Counted from the first letter of the stretch, positions 25,926 to 35,119 are shown. The stretch is DNA of 64,000 nucleotides from Alphaproteobacteria bacterium (GCA_021324545.1 JAJPIX010000020.1:1-64000); one strand, 5' to 3'. The notes: generated from the sequence alone by a model not told the origin. A program made the numbers and translations.

Positions 25926-27326
25926 TCACATCTGCATCGTCCAGCCTTCCACGCCCATCGCCGCCTGGCGCACCGCTTCGGTCAGCGTGGGGTGGGCGTG
26001 GCTCGTGCGCGCGATGTCTTCGGACGAGGCGGAAAATTCGATGGCAAGCGCGGCTTCCGCGATCATGTTGCCGGCTTCCGCGCCCAGAATATGCACGCCA
26101 TACACCTGATCGGTCCGGGCATCGGCCAGCACTTTCACGAAGCCGTCGGTTGCAGCGATCGTCTTGGCGCGCGCATTGGCCGTGAAGGGAAACTTGCCGG
26201 TCTTGTAGGGAATGCCGGCGGCCTTCAGGTCTTCTTCCGTCTTGCCCACGCTTGCGACTTCGGGGCTGGTATAAACCACCGCCGGGATGGCGTCGTAGTT
26301 CACATGTCCCGCCTTGCCCACGATCCGTTCGATGCAGGCGACCGCTTCGTCTTCCGCCTTGTGCGCCAGCATCGCGCCCTCGCGGCAGTCGCCGATGGCG
26401 TAGATGCCTTCCACATTGGTCCGGAAATGCTCGTCGGTGATCACGCGCCCGCGCTTGTCCATCGCCACGCCGATCCTGTCGAGGCCGAGCCCGCCGGTGA
26501 ACGGCGCCCGCCCGATGGCGACAAGCACGAGATCGGTCTCGATGGCCTGCTGCGCGCCGCCGGCCGCCGGCTCGATCAGCACCGACATCGCGCCCGCTTT
26601 CTGTTCGATGCCGACCACCTTGCTCGACAGGTGAAACTTCATGCCCTGCCGCGTGAGGATGCGCTGGAACTGCTTGCCGACTTCGCCGTCCAGCCCGGGC
26701 GTGATCCGGTCGAGGAATTCCACCACCGTCACCTCGCTGCCCAGCCGCCGCCAGACCGATCCGAGCTCAAGCCCGATGTAGCCTGCGCCCACAACGAGCA
26801 GGCGCCTGGGAACCGCTTTCAGCGACAGCGCGCCGGTGGATGAAACAACGCGCTCTTCATCGATCCGGATTCCGGGCAGCTGCGCCACATCCGATCCCGT
26901 GGCGATGACGATATGGCGCGCGGAAAGCTCGCGGACGCCGTCCCTGGTCCTGACCTCCACCTTGCCGGGCGCGGCGATGCGGGCTTCGCCCGCAATGGCT
27001 TCGGCCCTGTTTTTCTTCAGCAGGAATTCGACACCCTTGGTGAGCTCACCCACCACTTTCGTCTTGTGCGCCATCATGGAAGCAAGGTCGAGCTCGGGTG
27101 CGCCCCTGATGCCGAGCTTCGGAAATTCTTCCGCCGCCTTCTCGAACATCTCGCTGGTGTAGAGCAGCGCCTTCGAGGGAATGCAGCCGATGTTGAGGCA
27201 GGTGCCGCCAAACGTGCCGCGCTTGTCGATGCAGGCCGCCGAAAGGCCGAGCTGGCCCGCGCGGATGGCGGCGTTATAGCCCCCCGGTCCGCCGCCTATG
27301 ACGATCACGTCGAACGAGTCGGCCAT
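25926..27326 (-). CDS. lpdA: Dihydrolipoyl dehydrogenase (E3)
   Basis: Flavoprotein of 466 residues that reoxidises the lipoyl groups of the 2-oxoglutarate dehydrogenase complex. FAD site VIVIGGGPGGYNAAIRAGQLG, redox-active disulfide GGTCLNIGCIPSKALL, NAD site LLVVGAGYIGLELGSVWRRLG, second FAD motif GIYAIGDC, and the C-terminal His-Glu pair in SHAHPTLTEA. It is last of the sucCD-sucA-odhB operon, separated from odhB by a small membrane protein gene. Confidence 0.96.
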   Translation of the reverse strand: MADSFDVIVIGGGPGGYNAAIRAGQLGLSAACIDKRGTFGGTCLNIGCIPSKALLYTSEMFEKAAEEFPKLGIRGAPELDLASMMAHKTKVVGELTKGVEFLLKKNRAEAIAGEARIAAPGKVEVRTRDGVRELSARHIVIATGSDVAQLPGIRIDEERVVSSTGALSLKAVPRRLLVVGAGYIGLELGSVWRRLGSEVTVVEFLDRITPGLDGEVGKQFQRILTRQGMKFHLSSKVVGIEQKAGAMSVLIEPAAGGAQQAIETDLVLVAIGRAPFTGGLGLDRIGVAMDKRGRVITDEHFRTNVEGIYAIGDCREGAMLAHKAEDEAVACIERIVGKAGHVNYDAIPAVVYTSPEVASVGKTEEDLKAAGIPYKTGKFPFTANARAKTIAATDGFVKVLADARTDQVYGVHILGAEAGNMIAEAALAIEFSASSEDIARTSHAHPTLTEAVRQAAMGVEGWTMQM

Positions 27327-27335
27327 GCGAATATC

Positions 27336-27719
27336 CTATCCATAGACTTTTGCGATGAATTCTTCCGGGTCCTTCGGCGAGATCAGGATCTTGCGGCAGA
27401 AGCCGTGCCGCCGCCGAATATACACGAAGCGGGCAAAAGGGCGGTTCACGAACCAGGCCGGCCAGTTCCAGATGGACGCATCGCCCATGCGCGCAAGCCT
27501 TATCGTTTCGATGTCGTCGAACATCACCCGCGCCACGCGAAGAAATCCGAAGGCGAAAATGTCGAGCCGGTCCCTGGTCAGGCGATAACGATAGAGAATG
27601 ACGGGGCCCGCGACCTGCGCCACGGAAAAGAAAACAAGAACGGCAAGCGGAACCGTGATGTAGGCGTGCCGGAAAATCTCGAACAACGAAGCCTCTCCCA
27701 GCCCCTCCCCGTCGGTCAC
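27336..27719 (-). CDS. Small membrane protein with PH-like fold, unknown
   Basis: Protein of 127 residues from GTG 27719, coupled to odhB by a GTGA overlap and ending 9 bp before lpdA. One membrane helix (about 20-42) is followed by a beta-rich stretch, [37 protein letters not shown] and [29 protein letters not shown], which looks like a bacterial PH-like domain. Its position inside the 2-oxoglutarate dehydrogenase operon is odd; a role in the complex is not known. A later start is possible. Confidence 0.6.
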   Translation of the reverse strand: MTDGEGLGEASLFEIFRHAYITVPLAVLVFFSVAQVAGPVILYRYRLTRDRLDIFAFGFLRVARVMFDDIETIRLARMGDASIWNWPAWFVNRPFARFVYIRRRHGFCRKILISPKDPEEFIAKVYG

Positions 27720-28969
27720 ACGTCAAGCAGCAGGCGTTGCGGGTCTTCCAGGTTTTCCTTCACGCGGACCAGGAAGGTGACCGCTTCGCGCCCGTCCACC
27801 AGTCTGTGGTCATAGGATAATGCCAGATACATCATGGGCCGGATCACAACCTGGTCATCGATGGCAACCGGCCGCGGCTGGATCTTGTGCATGCCCAGAA
27901 TGCCCGATTGCGGCGAATTCAGGATCGGCGTTGACATCAGCGATCCGAACACCCCGCCGTTGGAGATGGTGAAGGTTCCCCCCTGAAGTTCTTCCAGCTT
28001 CAGTTTGCCCTCGCGCGCGCGCGCGCCGAAATCCGCGATGGCCGCCTCGATTTCGGCAAGGCTTTTGGCATCCGCGTCGCGCACCACGGGCACCACAAGC
28101 CCCTTCTCGGTCGAAACCGCGACGCCGATGTCGTAATAATTCTTGTAGATGATGTCGTCGCCTTCGATCTCGGCGTTGACGCTGGGCAGTTCCTTCAGCG
28201 CGGCGATGGAAGCCTTCACGAAAAAGCCCATGAAACCCAGCCGCACGCCGTGCCGTTTCTCGAATTCGTCCTTGTATTCGCTTCTCAGCTTCATCACATG
28301 GCTCATGTCCACCTCGTTGAAGGTGGTGAGCTGGGCGGCCGTGTTCTGCGATTCTTTCAGGCGCAGCGCGATCGTCTTGCGCAGGCGGCTCATGGGCACG
28401 CGCTCTTCGCGGTCTTCGCGCGGGCGGGGCCCCGCCGGAATTTCCACCGGCTTGACCGCCTGACGATCCAGCGCCCGCGCTTCCAGCGCCGCCAGCATGT
28501 CGCCTTTGGTCACGCGGCCGCCGCGGCCGGAGCCGGCGATGCGCGAAGGATCGGTGCCGGTTTCCTCCGCGATGCGCTGCGCGGCCGGCATCGCCGGTTT
28601 GGCGGCCGGTTGCGGTTGGGGTGCGGGCTTTGGCCGGGACGCCGCTGTTTGCGGCGCAGGTCTTGGCGCCGCCGCTTGCGGCTTTGCGGCGTCGGCTTTG
28701 GATGCAGGCGTCGCCGGTTTCGCGCCCGCCTTGCCCTCGGCAATCGCGCCCAGAACGGCGCCCACCTGCACCGTATCGCCCGCCTTGACGGCGATGGATT
28801 CGATGGCGCCGTCGGCGGGCGCGGGCACCTCCACCGTCACCTTGTCGGTTTCCAGTTCCAGGATCGGCTCATCGCGCGCAACCTGATCGCCTTCCTTCTT
28901 GAACCAGCGGGCGACGGTGGCTTCGGTGACCGATTCGCCCATCGCGGGCACTTTGATCTGTATGCTCAT
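27716..28969 (-). CDS. odhB: Dihydrolipoyllysine succinyltransferase, E2 of 2-oxoglutarate dehydrogenase
   Basis: Protein of 417 residues from ATG 28969 ([17 protein letters not shown]), with GGAACAG nine bases upstream. Lipoyl domain (about 1-77) with the lipoylated Lys in [12 protein letters not shown]; an Ala/Pro-rich linker (about 80-125); a peripheral subunit-binding domain (about 128-165, [29 protein letters not shown]); and the trimeric catalytic domain ending [17 protein letters not shown] with the His-Asp active site. Transfers succinyl to CoA. Follows sucA in the operon. Confidence 0.95.
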   Translation of the reverse strand: MSIQIKVPAMGESVTEATVARWFKKEGDQVARDEPILELETDKVTVEVPAPADGAIESIAVKAGDTVQVGAVLGAIAEGKAGAKPATPASKADAAKPQAAAPRPAPQTAASRPKPAPQPQPAAKPAMPAAQRIAEETGTDPSRIAGSGRGGRVTKGDMLAALEARALDRQAVKPVEIPAGPRPREDREERVPMSRLRKTIALRLKESQNTAAQLTTFNEVDMSHVMKLRSEYKDEFEKRHGVRLGFMGFFVKASIAALKELPSVNAEIEGDDIIYKNYYDIGVAVSTEKGLVVPVVRDADAKSLAEIEAAIADFGARAREGKLKLEELQGGTFTISNGGVFGSLMSTPILNSPQSGILGMHKIQPRPVAIDDQVVIRPMMYLALSYDHRLVDGREAVTFLVRVKENLEDPQRLLLDV

Positions 28970-29123
28970 CGGCTGCTGTTCCGGCAATGATAACGCCCGC
29001 GGAGGCGCGGGGGCCGCGGAGCGCGCATATTGGGGCGCAGCTGGAAAACTGACAACGACGAAATCGGATCATTCGCAAAACCGGTCCAATGCACCGCGTC
29101 TCCGCGCCTGCGCGTGAAATTCC

Positions 29124-32039
29124 TCATGCCGTCAGCGCCTCGTTCAGGAAGGCCTTCAGTTCGGCCACATGCTGGCTCATCAGCCCGGCGGCGGTTGAGG
29201 CATATTCGGGCCGCCCGATATAGGGCAGGCGCTCCTTGCGGCCGGCCTTGGCCATCGTCTCTTCGATGCGCGGGGCGATGAAGGTCCAGGCGCCCTGGTT
29301 CTTCGGCTCTTCCTGCACCCACACGAATTGGGCCTTCGGATAGCGCAGAATTTCCTTGGCGAGCGCATTGTCCGGGAAGGGATAAAGCTGCTCCAGCCGG
29401 ATGAGCTGGATGTTCTTCACCCCGCGCTTTTCGCGTTCTTCCAGAAGGTCGTAATAGACCTTGCCGGTGCAGAGCACCACGCGCCTGATCTGATCGTCGG
29501 GCGCAAGCCCTTCGCGCCCGTCATCCCACAGCACGCGATGGAATTCCGAACCGGGCCCGAAATCGGCAAGCCTCGACACGGCGCGCTTGTGGCGCAGAAG
29601 CGACTTGGGCGTCATCAGGATGAGCGGCTTGCGGAACGGGCGATGTATCTGCCGCCGCAGAACGTGGAAATAGTTGGCGGGCGTCGTGGGATAGCAAACC
29701 TGCAGATTGTCCTGCGCGCAGAGCTGCAGATAGCGTTCAAGCCGCGCGGAAGAATGTTCCGGCCCCTGGCCCTCATAGCCGTGCGGCAGAAGCATGACGA
29801 GGCCGTTCATGCGCAGCCACTTCATCTCGCCGGACGCAATGAACTGGTCGATCACCACCTGCGCGCCGTTGGCGAAATCGCCGAACTGCGCCTCCCAAAG
29901 AACAAGCGCCTTGGGTTCGGCGGAGGAATAGCCGTATTCGAAGCCGAGCACCGCTTCTTCCGACAGAAGCGAATCCACCACCTCGAATTCCGCCTGGCCA
30001 TCGCGGATGTGGTTGAGCGGCACATAGCGGCTTTCGCTTTCCTGATCGATCAGCACGGCATGGCGCTGGCTGAAGGTGCCGCGCGCGGAATCCTGCCCCG
30101 ACAGCCGCACCGGGCAGCCTTCGGCAAGCAGCGTGCCGAAGGCAAGCGCTTCGCCCGTCGCCCAATCGAAGCCCTCTCCGGCCTCGAACATCTTCGCTTT
30201 GGCCTGAAGCTGGCGCGCGATCGTCTTGTGCAGATGGAAATCGGCCGGCGCCGTTGAAATCGCCTTGCCGACGGCCTTGAGCGCATCCAGCGATACGGCG
30301 GTTTCGCCGCGCCGGTCGCCCGCGCCCGCCATCTCGAAGCCGGACCAGCGGCCGTCCAGCCAGTCGGCGCGGTTGGGCCGGTGCGATTTGGCGGCCTCGA
30401 ATTCCTCGTCGAGCTTCTTGTTGAACGCGGCGATCATCGCCCCGGCGTCGGCTTCGGTGAGCGTGCCTTCGGCGACCAGCTTTTTCCGATAAATTTCCAG
30501 CGTCGTCGGATGATCCTTGATGGCGCGATACATCAACGGCTGCGTGAACGCCGGCTCGTCGGTTTCGTTGTGCCCGAACCGGCGGTAGCAGAACATGTCG
30601 ATCACGACATCCTTGTGGAAGAGCTGGCGGAACTCGGTGGCGATGCGCGCACAATGCACCACCGCTTCGGGATCGTCGCCGTTCACATGAAAGATCGGCG
30701 CCTGCACCATCAGCGCGACATCGGACGGATAGGGAGACGAGCGCGCATAGGCTGGCGCGGTCGTAAACCCGATCTGGTTGTTGATGATGAAATGGATCGT
30801 GCCGCCGGTGCGGAAGCCTTTTGTCCCGCTCATGGCGAAACATTCCGCCACCACGCCCTGGCCTGCGAAGGCCGCATCGCCGTGCAGGAGCAGCGGCAGC
30901 ACGCTTGTGCGCTCCACCGTGTCGTGAAGCTGCTGCTGCTTGGCGCGCGCCTTGCCGAGAACAACCGCGTCTTCCGCCTCAAGGTGCGAAGGATTGGCGG
31001 TCAGCGACAGATGCACCCTGTTGTTGTCGAATTCCCGGTCGGACGATGCGCCCAGGTGGTATTTCACGTCGCCCGATCCTTCCACGTCTTCGGGGTGCGC
31101 CGCGCCGCCCTGGAATTCGTGAAAGATCTGCCGGTAGGGCTTGCCCATCACATTGGCGAGCACGTTCAGGCGCCCGCGATGGGCCATGCCCAGAACGATC
31201 TCCTTTACGCCAAGCTGGCCGCCGCGCTTGATGATCTGTTCGAGCGCCGGAATCGTGGCTTCCCCGCCGTCGATGCCGAAGCGCTTGGTGCCCAGGAAGC
31301 GCAGGCCGCAGAACTTCTCGAAGCCTTCGGCTTCCACAAGCTTGTTCAGGATGGAGCGCTTGCCCTCCGGCGTGAACGAAATCTCCTTGTCGGGCCCTTC
31401 GATGCGCCGTTGCAGCCAGTCCTTCTGCTCGGGATCGTTGATGTGCATGAACTCATAGCCGATGCGCCCGCAATAGGTGCGTTTGAGGATGTCAACGATC
31501 TGGCGGGGCGTGGCGGTGGCAAGGCCCATCACGCCGTCCATGAAGATGGGCGCGTCCATGTCTTCGTCATGGAAGCCGTAGAAGGCCGGGTCGAGCTGGG
31601 GAAGCGGCGGCTTGGGGTTGAGATGAAGCGGATCGAGATCGGCGGCCAGATGTCCGATCACGCGATAGGCGCGCACCAGCTGGATCGCGCGGATGGATTT
31701 GTGCGCGGCCTCATGCAGGCTTTCGTCGCTGGCGGGAGCGCCCTTGCGCGCGGGCCATTCGCCTGTCAGCGCGCCGATCAGCTCGCCGTCTTCCAGATGC
31801 GGCCTGCCGGTCCTTTTTTTCCATTCCGGCCCGCGGCCGAGCTCGGCTGCGGAGAGGCCGCTTTGGCCCAGGCTTGCGAAATACTGCCGCCAGCTTTCGT
31901 CCACGCTTGCGGGATTTTCCTGCCAGCGCGCGTAAAGCTCTTCCACGAATTTTGCGTTCGCGCCGAACAGAAACGAGGTCTGCTCCAGAATGTCGTTGGA
32001 GGCGCGGTTCAGCCGGTCTGAGGGGGACTGGGTGTTCAT
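29124..32039 (-). CDS. sucA: 2-oxoglutarate dehydrogenase E1
   Basis: Thiamine diphosphate enzyme of about 971 residues from ATG 32039 (MNTQSPSDRLNRASND). It decarboxylates 2-oxoglutarate and passes succinyl to OdhB. Recognisable parts are FLFGANAKFVEELYARWQENP at the N-terminus, MAHRGRLNVLANVMGKPYRQIFHEF, the TPP site HGDAAFAGQGVVAE with NNQIGFTT, FGHNETDEP, and the transketolase-like domain with FEYGYSSAEPKALVLWEAQFGDF and LLPHGYEGQGPEHSSARLERYLQLCA. Separated from sucD by 196 bp in which I see no gene. Confidence 0.96.
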   Translation of the reverse strand: MNTQSPSDRLNRASNDILEQTSFLFGANAKFVEELYARWQENPASVDESWRQYFASLGQSGLSAAELGRGPEWKKRTGRPHLEDGELIGALTGEWPARKGAPASDESLHEAAHKSIRAIQLVRAYRVIGHLAADLDPLHLNPKPPLPQLDPAFYGFHDEDMDAPIFMDGVMGLATATPRQIVDILKRTYCGRIGYEFMHINDPEQKDWLQRRIEGPDKEISFTPEGKRSILNKLVEAEGFEKFCGLRFLGTKRFGIDGGEATIPALEQIIKRGGQLGVKEIVLGMAHRGRLNVLANVMGKPYRQIFHEFQGGAAHPEDVEGSGDVKYHLGASSDREFDNNRVHLSLTANPSHLEAEDAVVLGKARAKQQQLHDTVERTSVLPLLLHGDAAFAGQGVVAECFAMSGTKGFRTGGTIHFIINNQIGFTTAPAYARSSPYPSDVALMVQAPIFHVNGDDPEAVVHCARIATEFRQLFHKDVVIDMFCYRRFGHNETDEPAFTQPLMYRAIKDHPTTLEIYRKKLVAEGTLTEADAGAMIAAFNKKLDEEFEAAKSHRPNRADWLDGRWSGFEMAGAGDRRGETAVSLDALKAVGKAISTAPADFHLHKTIARQLQAKAKMFEAGEGFDWATGEALAFGTLLAEGCPVRLSGQDSARGTFSQRHAVLIDQESESRYVPLNHIRDGQAEFEVVDSLLSEEAVLGFEYGYSSAEPKALVLWEAQFGDFANGAQVVIDQFIASGEMKWLRMNGLVMLLPHGYEGQGPEHSSARLERYLQLCAQDNLQVCYPTTPANYFHVLRRQIHRPFRKPLILMTPKSLLRHKRAVSRLADFGPGSEFHRVLWDDGREGLAPDDQIRRVVLCTGKVYYDLLEEREKRGVKNIQLIRLEQLYPFPDNALAKEILRYPKAQFVWVQEEPKNQGAWTFIAPRIEETMAKAGRKERLPYIGRPEYASTAAGLMSQHVAELKAFLNEALTA

Positions 32040-32235
32040 TTCAAGGAGGCCTTTTGGCCCGTGCGAAAAGGGAGGCTCGTTTAGCGCATTCGCCCCGTCA
32101 TTGCACGGGCTTTTCCTCAAGAAATATGGGCTCTTTGAGGGTTAATATGGTGTTTACCGATGGCATTTTCGAGACGCCGGGCGATGACGGCCGGGATCGT
32201 CTCTGCGTCCTCCGCGGCGCCGCGCGGAACCCCCG

Positions 32236-33114
32236 CTATTTCCCGTTCAGCAGATCCTTGAGCGTGGTGCCCAGCGCCGCCGGATTGGGCGACACGCGAA
32301 TGCCCGCGGCTTTCATCGCCTCGATCTTGGACTGCGCGCCGCCCTTGCCGCCGGAAATGATGGCGCCGGCATGGCCCATGCGCCGGCCGGGTGGAGCGGT
32401 GACGCCGGCGATGAATCCCACCATCGGCTTCTTCACTTTGGAATGGCGGATGAAATCGGCCGCATCTTCTTCGGCGCTGCCGCCGATCTCGCCGATCATG
32501 ACGAGCGCTTTCGTTTCGGGATCGGCCAGGAACATCTCCAGCACGTCGATGAATTCGGTACCCTTCACCGGATCGCCGCCGATGCCCACGCAGGTTGTCT
32601 GGCCAAGCCCCACCGCGGTTGTCTGCGCCACCGCTTCATAGGTCAGCGTGCCCGAACGCGAAACGATGCCTACGATGCCACGCTTGTGGATGTGGCCCGG
32701 CATGATGCCGATCTTGCATTCGCCGGGCGTGATGACGCCGGGGCAGTTGGGCCCGATCAGGCGCGATCCGGAACCCGACAGCGCGCGCTTCACCCGCACC
32801 ATGTCGAGCACGGGAATCCCTTCGGTGATGCAGACGATGAGCGGAATTTCCGCATCGATCGCTTCCAGGATCGCGTCCGCCGCGAACGGCGGCGGCACAT
32901 AGATCACGCTCGCATCGCAATCTGTTTTCGCTTTCGCTTCGCGCACCGTGTCGAAGACGGGCAGTCCGAGATGTGTCGTGCCGCCTTTGCCGGGCGACGT
33001 GCCGCCGACCATTTTCGTGCCGTAAGCGATGGCCTGTTCGGAATGAAACGTGCCCTGGTTGCCGGTGAAGCCCTGGCAGATGACGCGCGTGTTCTTGTCG
33101 ACGAGGATGGACAT
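32236..33114 (-). CDS. sucD: Succinyl-CoA synthetase, alpha subunit
   Basis: Protein of 292 residues from ATG 33114 ([21 protein letters not shown]). CoA-binding N-terminal domain with [18 protein letters not shown]; phosphohistidine loop in [24 protein letters not shown]/CoA ligase parts [20 protein letters not shown] and [10 protein letters not shown]. It forms succinate and nucleotide triphosphate with SucC. Its first ten codons are repeated at 33740-33769 next to sucC, showing that an insertion split the original sucC-sucD junction; the reading frame is intact. No clear Shine-Dalgarno precedes the ATG; the DUF559 stop codon is 10 nt upstream, so reinitiation is likely. Confidence 0.95.
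   Translation of the reverse strand: MSILVDKNTRVICQGFTGNQGTFHSEQAIAYGTKMVGGTSPGKGGTTHLGLPVFDTVREAKAKTDCDASVIYVPPPFAADAILEAIDAEIPLIVCITEGIPVLDMVRVKRALSGSGSRLIGPNCPGVITPGECKIGIMPGHIHKRGIVGIVSRSGTLTYEAVAQTTAVGLGQTTCVGIGGDPVKGTEFIDVLEMFLADPETKALVMIGEIGGSAEEDAADFIRHSKVKKPMVGFIAGVTAPPGRRMGHAGAIISGGKGGAQSKIEAMKAAGIRVSPNPAALGTTLKDLLNGK
33085..33114 (-). repeat. 30-bp direct repeat, copy in sucD (codons 1-10)
   Basis: Encodes [10 protein letters not shown] of functional sucD. Matches 33740-33769 at 29 of 30 bases; the one difference (33100 versus 33755) is a synonymous third-base change in Val5. The match stops exactly at the ATG on one side and after codon 10 on the other. Confidence 0.95.
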
Positions 33115-33124
33115 GGCGGTGAGG

Positions 33125-33553
33125 TTATCGCATTGCGTTTTCATTTCCTCCCCCTGAAAGGGGGAGGGCGCGAGCCGAAGGCGAGCGGGTGGGGGTCTCG
33201 TGCAAGGCGCGGGAAATCCCGTCCAGAACGCTCTCCAGGCTCTGCTTCATCTGGTAATTCGAAAAACGCAACACGCGGATGTCTTTGCGCTTCAGAAATT
33301 CGTCGCGCGCGCGATCATGGGCAAGGCCTTTTGCAAACCCGTGCTGTTCGCCATCCAGTTCGACAGCAAGCTTTGCCACCGGGCAATAGAAATCGAGAAT
33401 ATATGGCCCGACCGGATGCTGGCGGCGAAACGAATAGCCGTTCATTTTCGACCCGCAGAGATGGAACCAGAGTCTCTGCTCCGGCCGCGTCGCATTCTTG
33501 CGCAAGGTCCGCGCGCGGGCGGTTTTGAGCTTGGTGCGGTCAAAGCGCGTCAC
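33125..33553 (-). CDS. DUF559 (Vsr/PD-(D/E)xK-like) endonuclease-domain protein
   Basis: Protein of 142 residues if started at GTG 33553, which has AGGGAGGG eight bases upstream, provided by a palindromic repeat. The DUF559 core is clear: [51 protein letters not shown], with acidic and Gln residues in the Vsr-like PD-(D/E)xK pattern, then [17 protein letters not shown]. The frame is open further upstream through the repeats to the duplicated sucD ATG at 33769, so a 214-residue product starting [10 protein letters not shown] could also be made. Family role is unproven; relatives are seen next to palindromic repeats. It separates sucC from sucD. Confidence 0.8.
   Translation of the reverse strand: MTRFDRTKLKTARARTLRKNATRPEQRLWFHLCGSKMNGYSFRRQHPVGPYILDFYCPVAKLAVELDGEQHGFAKGLAHDRARDEFLKRKDIRVLRFSNYQMKQSLESVLDGISRALHETPTRSPSARALPLSGGGNENAMR
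33144..33167 (+). repeat. 24-bp terminal inverted repeat, left
   Basis: Starts TTTCCTCCCCC, then TGAAA, then GGGGGAGG, so it is itself a hairpin. It is the exact reverse complement of 33711-33734. The similarity continues more weakly inward as a G-rich tract ending GCGGGTGGGGGTC. Confidence 0.9.
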
Positions 33554-33560
33554 CGGAATT

Positions 33561-33602
33561 CCCTCCCTTGAAAAGGGAAGGCCGGATCGCCGCTGGGAAT
33601 TT
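33561..33602 (+). repeat. Palindromic repeat unit, copy 1 (imperfect)
   Basis: Begins CCCTCCCTTGAAAAGGGAAGG followed by CCGGATCGCC, matching the first half of the next unit, but the second hairpin is lost. Read on the minus strand, its GGGAGGG serves as ribosome site for the DUF559 GTG start. Confidence 0.8.
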
Positions 33603-33654
33603 CCCTCCCTTGAAAAGGGAGGGTCGGATCGCCAAAGGGCGATCCGGGGAGGGA
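33603..33654 (+). repeat. Palindromic repeat unit, copy 2 (complete)
   Basis: Two-hairpin unit: CCCTCCC TTGAAAA GGGAGGG, spacer TC, then GGATCGCC-AAAG-GGCGATCC, then GGGGAGGG. The same architecture with a different second hairpin appears at 45594-45645, so this is a dispersed family. Confidence 0.85.
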
Positions 33655-33710
33655 TCAAATCGCTCGTTCTGACCCCCACCCGCGCCCCCGCGGCAAGCGC
33701 GGGGCCGCGT

Positions 33711-33734
33711 CCTCCCCCTTTCAGGGGGAGGAAA
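33711..33734 (-). repeat. 24-bp terminal inverted repeat, right
   Basis: Exact reverse complement of 33144-33167. It lies 5 bp from the duplicated sucD segment, while the left copy is 29 bp from sucD, so the element ends are asymmetric relative to the duplication. Confidence 0.9.
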
Positions 33735-33739
33735 AGTGA

Positions 33740-33769
33740 GCGCGTGTTCTTGTCAACGAGGATGGACAT
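33740..33769 (-). repeat. 30-bp direct repeat, relic of the sucD start next to sucC
   Basis: Encodes [10 protein letters not shown] in the frame that continues into the DUF559 element. Its ATG overlaps the sucC stop (TAATG at 33771-33767). Presumed to be the original sucD start left behind by the insertion, or a copy made during it. Confidence 0.95.
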
Positions 33770-34938
33770 TATTTGCCAACTCGCACCGCTTTCACGATCT
33801 TCTGTGCGGCGTCGTTCAAATCGTTGGCGGAGATGATGGCAAGGCCCGACTTCGCCAATATCTCCTTGCCCTTTTCCACATTCGTGCCTTCCAGCCGCAC
33901 CACCAGCGGCACCTTCAGCGACAATTCATGCGCCGCCGCCACAATGCCTTCGGCGATGATGTCGCATTTCATGATGCCGCCGAAGATGTTGACCAGAATC
34001 CCCTTCACGTTGGGGTCCGACACGATGATCTTGAACGCGGCGGTCACCTTCTCGCGGCTCGCGCCGCCGCCGACATCGAGAAAGTTGGCCGGCTCTTCGC
34101 CATAGAGCTTGATGATGTCCATGGTGGCCATGGCCAGACCCGCGCCGTTCACCATGCAGCCGATGGAACCGTCGAGCTTCACGTAATTCAGGTCGTATTC
34201 GGCCGCTTCGCGTTCCTTGGGGTCCTCCTCGCCGGGATCGCGCAGCTCCATCACGTCGGGATGGCGGAAGAGCGCGTTGTCGTCGAAATTGATCTTGGCG
34301 TCGAGGCAGATGAGGGCGCCGTCCTTCGTCACCACCAGCGGATTGATTTCCAGCAGGCTCATGTCCTTGGCGATGAAGGCGTCATAGAGCGATTTGATCA
34401 GCCTGCCGCATTGCTTGGCCTGATCGCCCTTCAGCTTCAGTGCGGTTGCGATGTCGAGTCCCACATAGGGCGAATAGCCGGCGGCCGGATCCACCGTAAA
34501 GGTCTGAATCTTCTCCGGCGCCGTTTTCGCAACCTCTTCGATATCCATGCCCCCTTCGGTGGACGCGATGAAAGCGATGCGCGAACGGCCGCGGTCCACC
34601 AGCGCGGAAAGATAAAGCTCGCGCGCAATGCTTGAGCCATCTTCTATATAGAGCCGCTTCACCACGCGGCCATGCGGCCCGGTCTGGTGTGTGACAAGCG
34701 TCATGCCCAGCATGCGTCCGGCTTCCCGCTTCACCTCTTCGACGGATTTCACCACCTTCACGCCGCCGCCCTTGCCGCGTCCGCCGGCGTGGATCTGCGC
34801 CTTCACAACCCAGATGGGTCCGCCCAGCACTTCAGCCGCCTTGACGGCTTCATCGATCGTGAATGCGGGCATCCCTTTGGGAACAGGCGCGCCGAACTGG
34901 CGCAGAATCGCTTTTGCCTGATATTCGTGAATGTTCAT
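33769..34938 (-). CDS. sucC: Succinyl-CoA synthetase, beta subunit
   Basis: ATP-grasp protein of 389 residues starting [26 protein letters not shown]. Visible motifs include [18 protein letters not shown] for nucleotide binding, [30 protein letters not shown] for metal and nucleotide, and the C-terminal [19 protein letters not shown] and [17 protein letters not shown] that contact SucD. First gene of the leftward TCA operon. Its TAA overlaps a copy of the sucD ATG. Confidence 0.96.
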   Translation of the reverse strand: MNIHEYQAKAILRQFGAPVPKGMPAFTIDEAVKAAEVLGGPIWVVKAQIHAGGRGKGGGVKVVKSVEEVKREAGRMLGMTLVTHQTGPHGRVVKRLYIEDGSSIARELYLSALVDRGRSRIAFIASTEGGMDIEEVAKTAPEKIQTFTVDPAAGYSPYVGLDIATALKLKGDQAKQCGRLIKSLYDAFIAKDMSLLEINPLVVTKDGALICLDAKINFDDNALFRHPDVMELRDPGEEDPKEREAAEYDLNYVKLDGSIGCMVNGAGLAMATMDIIKLYGEEPANFLDVGGGASREKVTAAFKIIVSDPNVKGILVNIFGGIMKCDIIAEGIVAAAHELSLKVPLVVRLEGTNVEKGKEILAKSGLAIISANDLNDAAQKIVKAVRVGK

Positions 34939-34979
34939 AAAGGCTTATCCGAGGGGCAGGGACGCAATGGAAGTTTGTC

Positions 34980-35007
34980 ACAATATCAGCCGAACCCTCT
35001 CGCGCAA
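34980..35007 (-). promoter_or_regulatory. Possible promoter of the sucC operon
   Basis: On the minus strand, TTGCGC (35007-35002), a 16-bp spacer, and TATTGT (34985-34980) resemble sigma-70 boxes about 40 bp before the sucC ATG. The boxes are imperfect. Confidence 0.3.
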
Positions 35008-35119
35008 GACGCCATGCGCCGCACATCTTGACAGGAATCGCGTGTCAGTCCGGAATCTGCATCGTGAGTGGATGACTTTGTCTTTGTCTTTGTTTCAACA
35101 GGTCTTGAAGGAGCGTGGG

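Larger units (their letters stand above)
33115..33739 (-). mobile_element. DUF559 nuclease element inserted at the sucC-sucD junction
   Basis: A 625-bp segment bounded by a 30-bp direct repeat made of sucD codons 1-10. Inside lie a perfect 24-bp inverted repeat pair (33144-33167 and 33711-33734), two further palindromic units (33561-33654) and one DUF559 gene. On the minus strand the order is sucC stop overlapping the duplicated sucD ATG (TAATG), a frame open through the repeats into the nuclease, its stop, then real sucD 10 nt later. Ancestral sucC-sucD was therefore probably TAATG-coupled. No transposase gene is present. Mobility is inferred from the duplication and repeats. Confidence 0.75.

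Noticed and set aside
33561-33654. Possible CRISPR-like repeats
   Set aside because: Only two adjacent copies, palindromic, without regular spacers or cas genes; they belong to the DUF559-associated palindrome family.
33115-33739. Insertion sequence with classical transposase
   Set aside because: No transposase is encoded, and the 30-bp duplication is much longer than usual IS target duplications.
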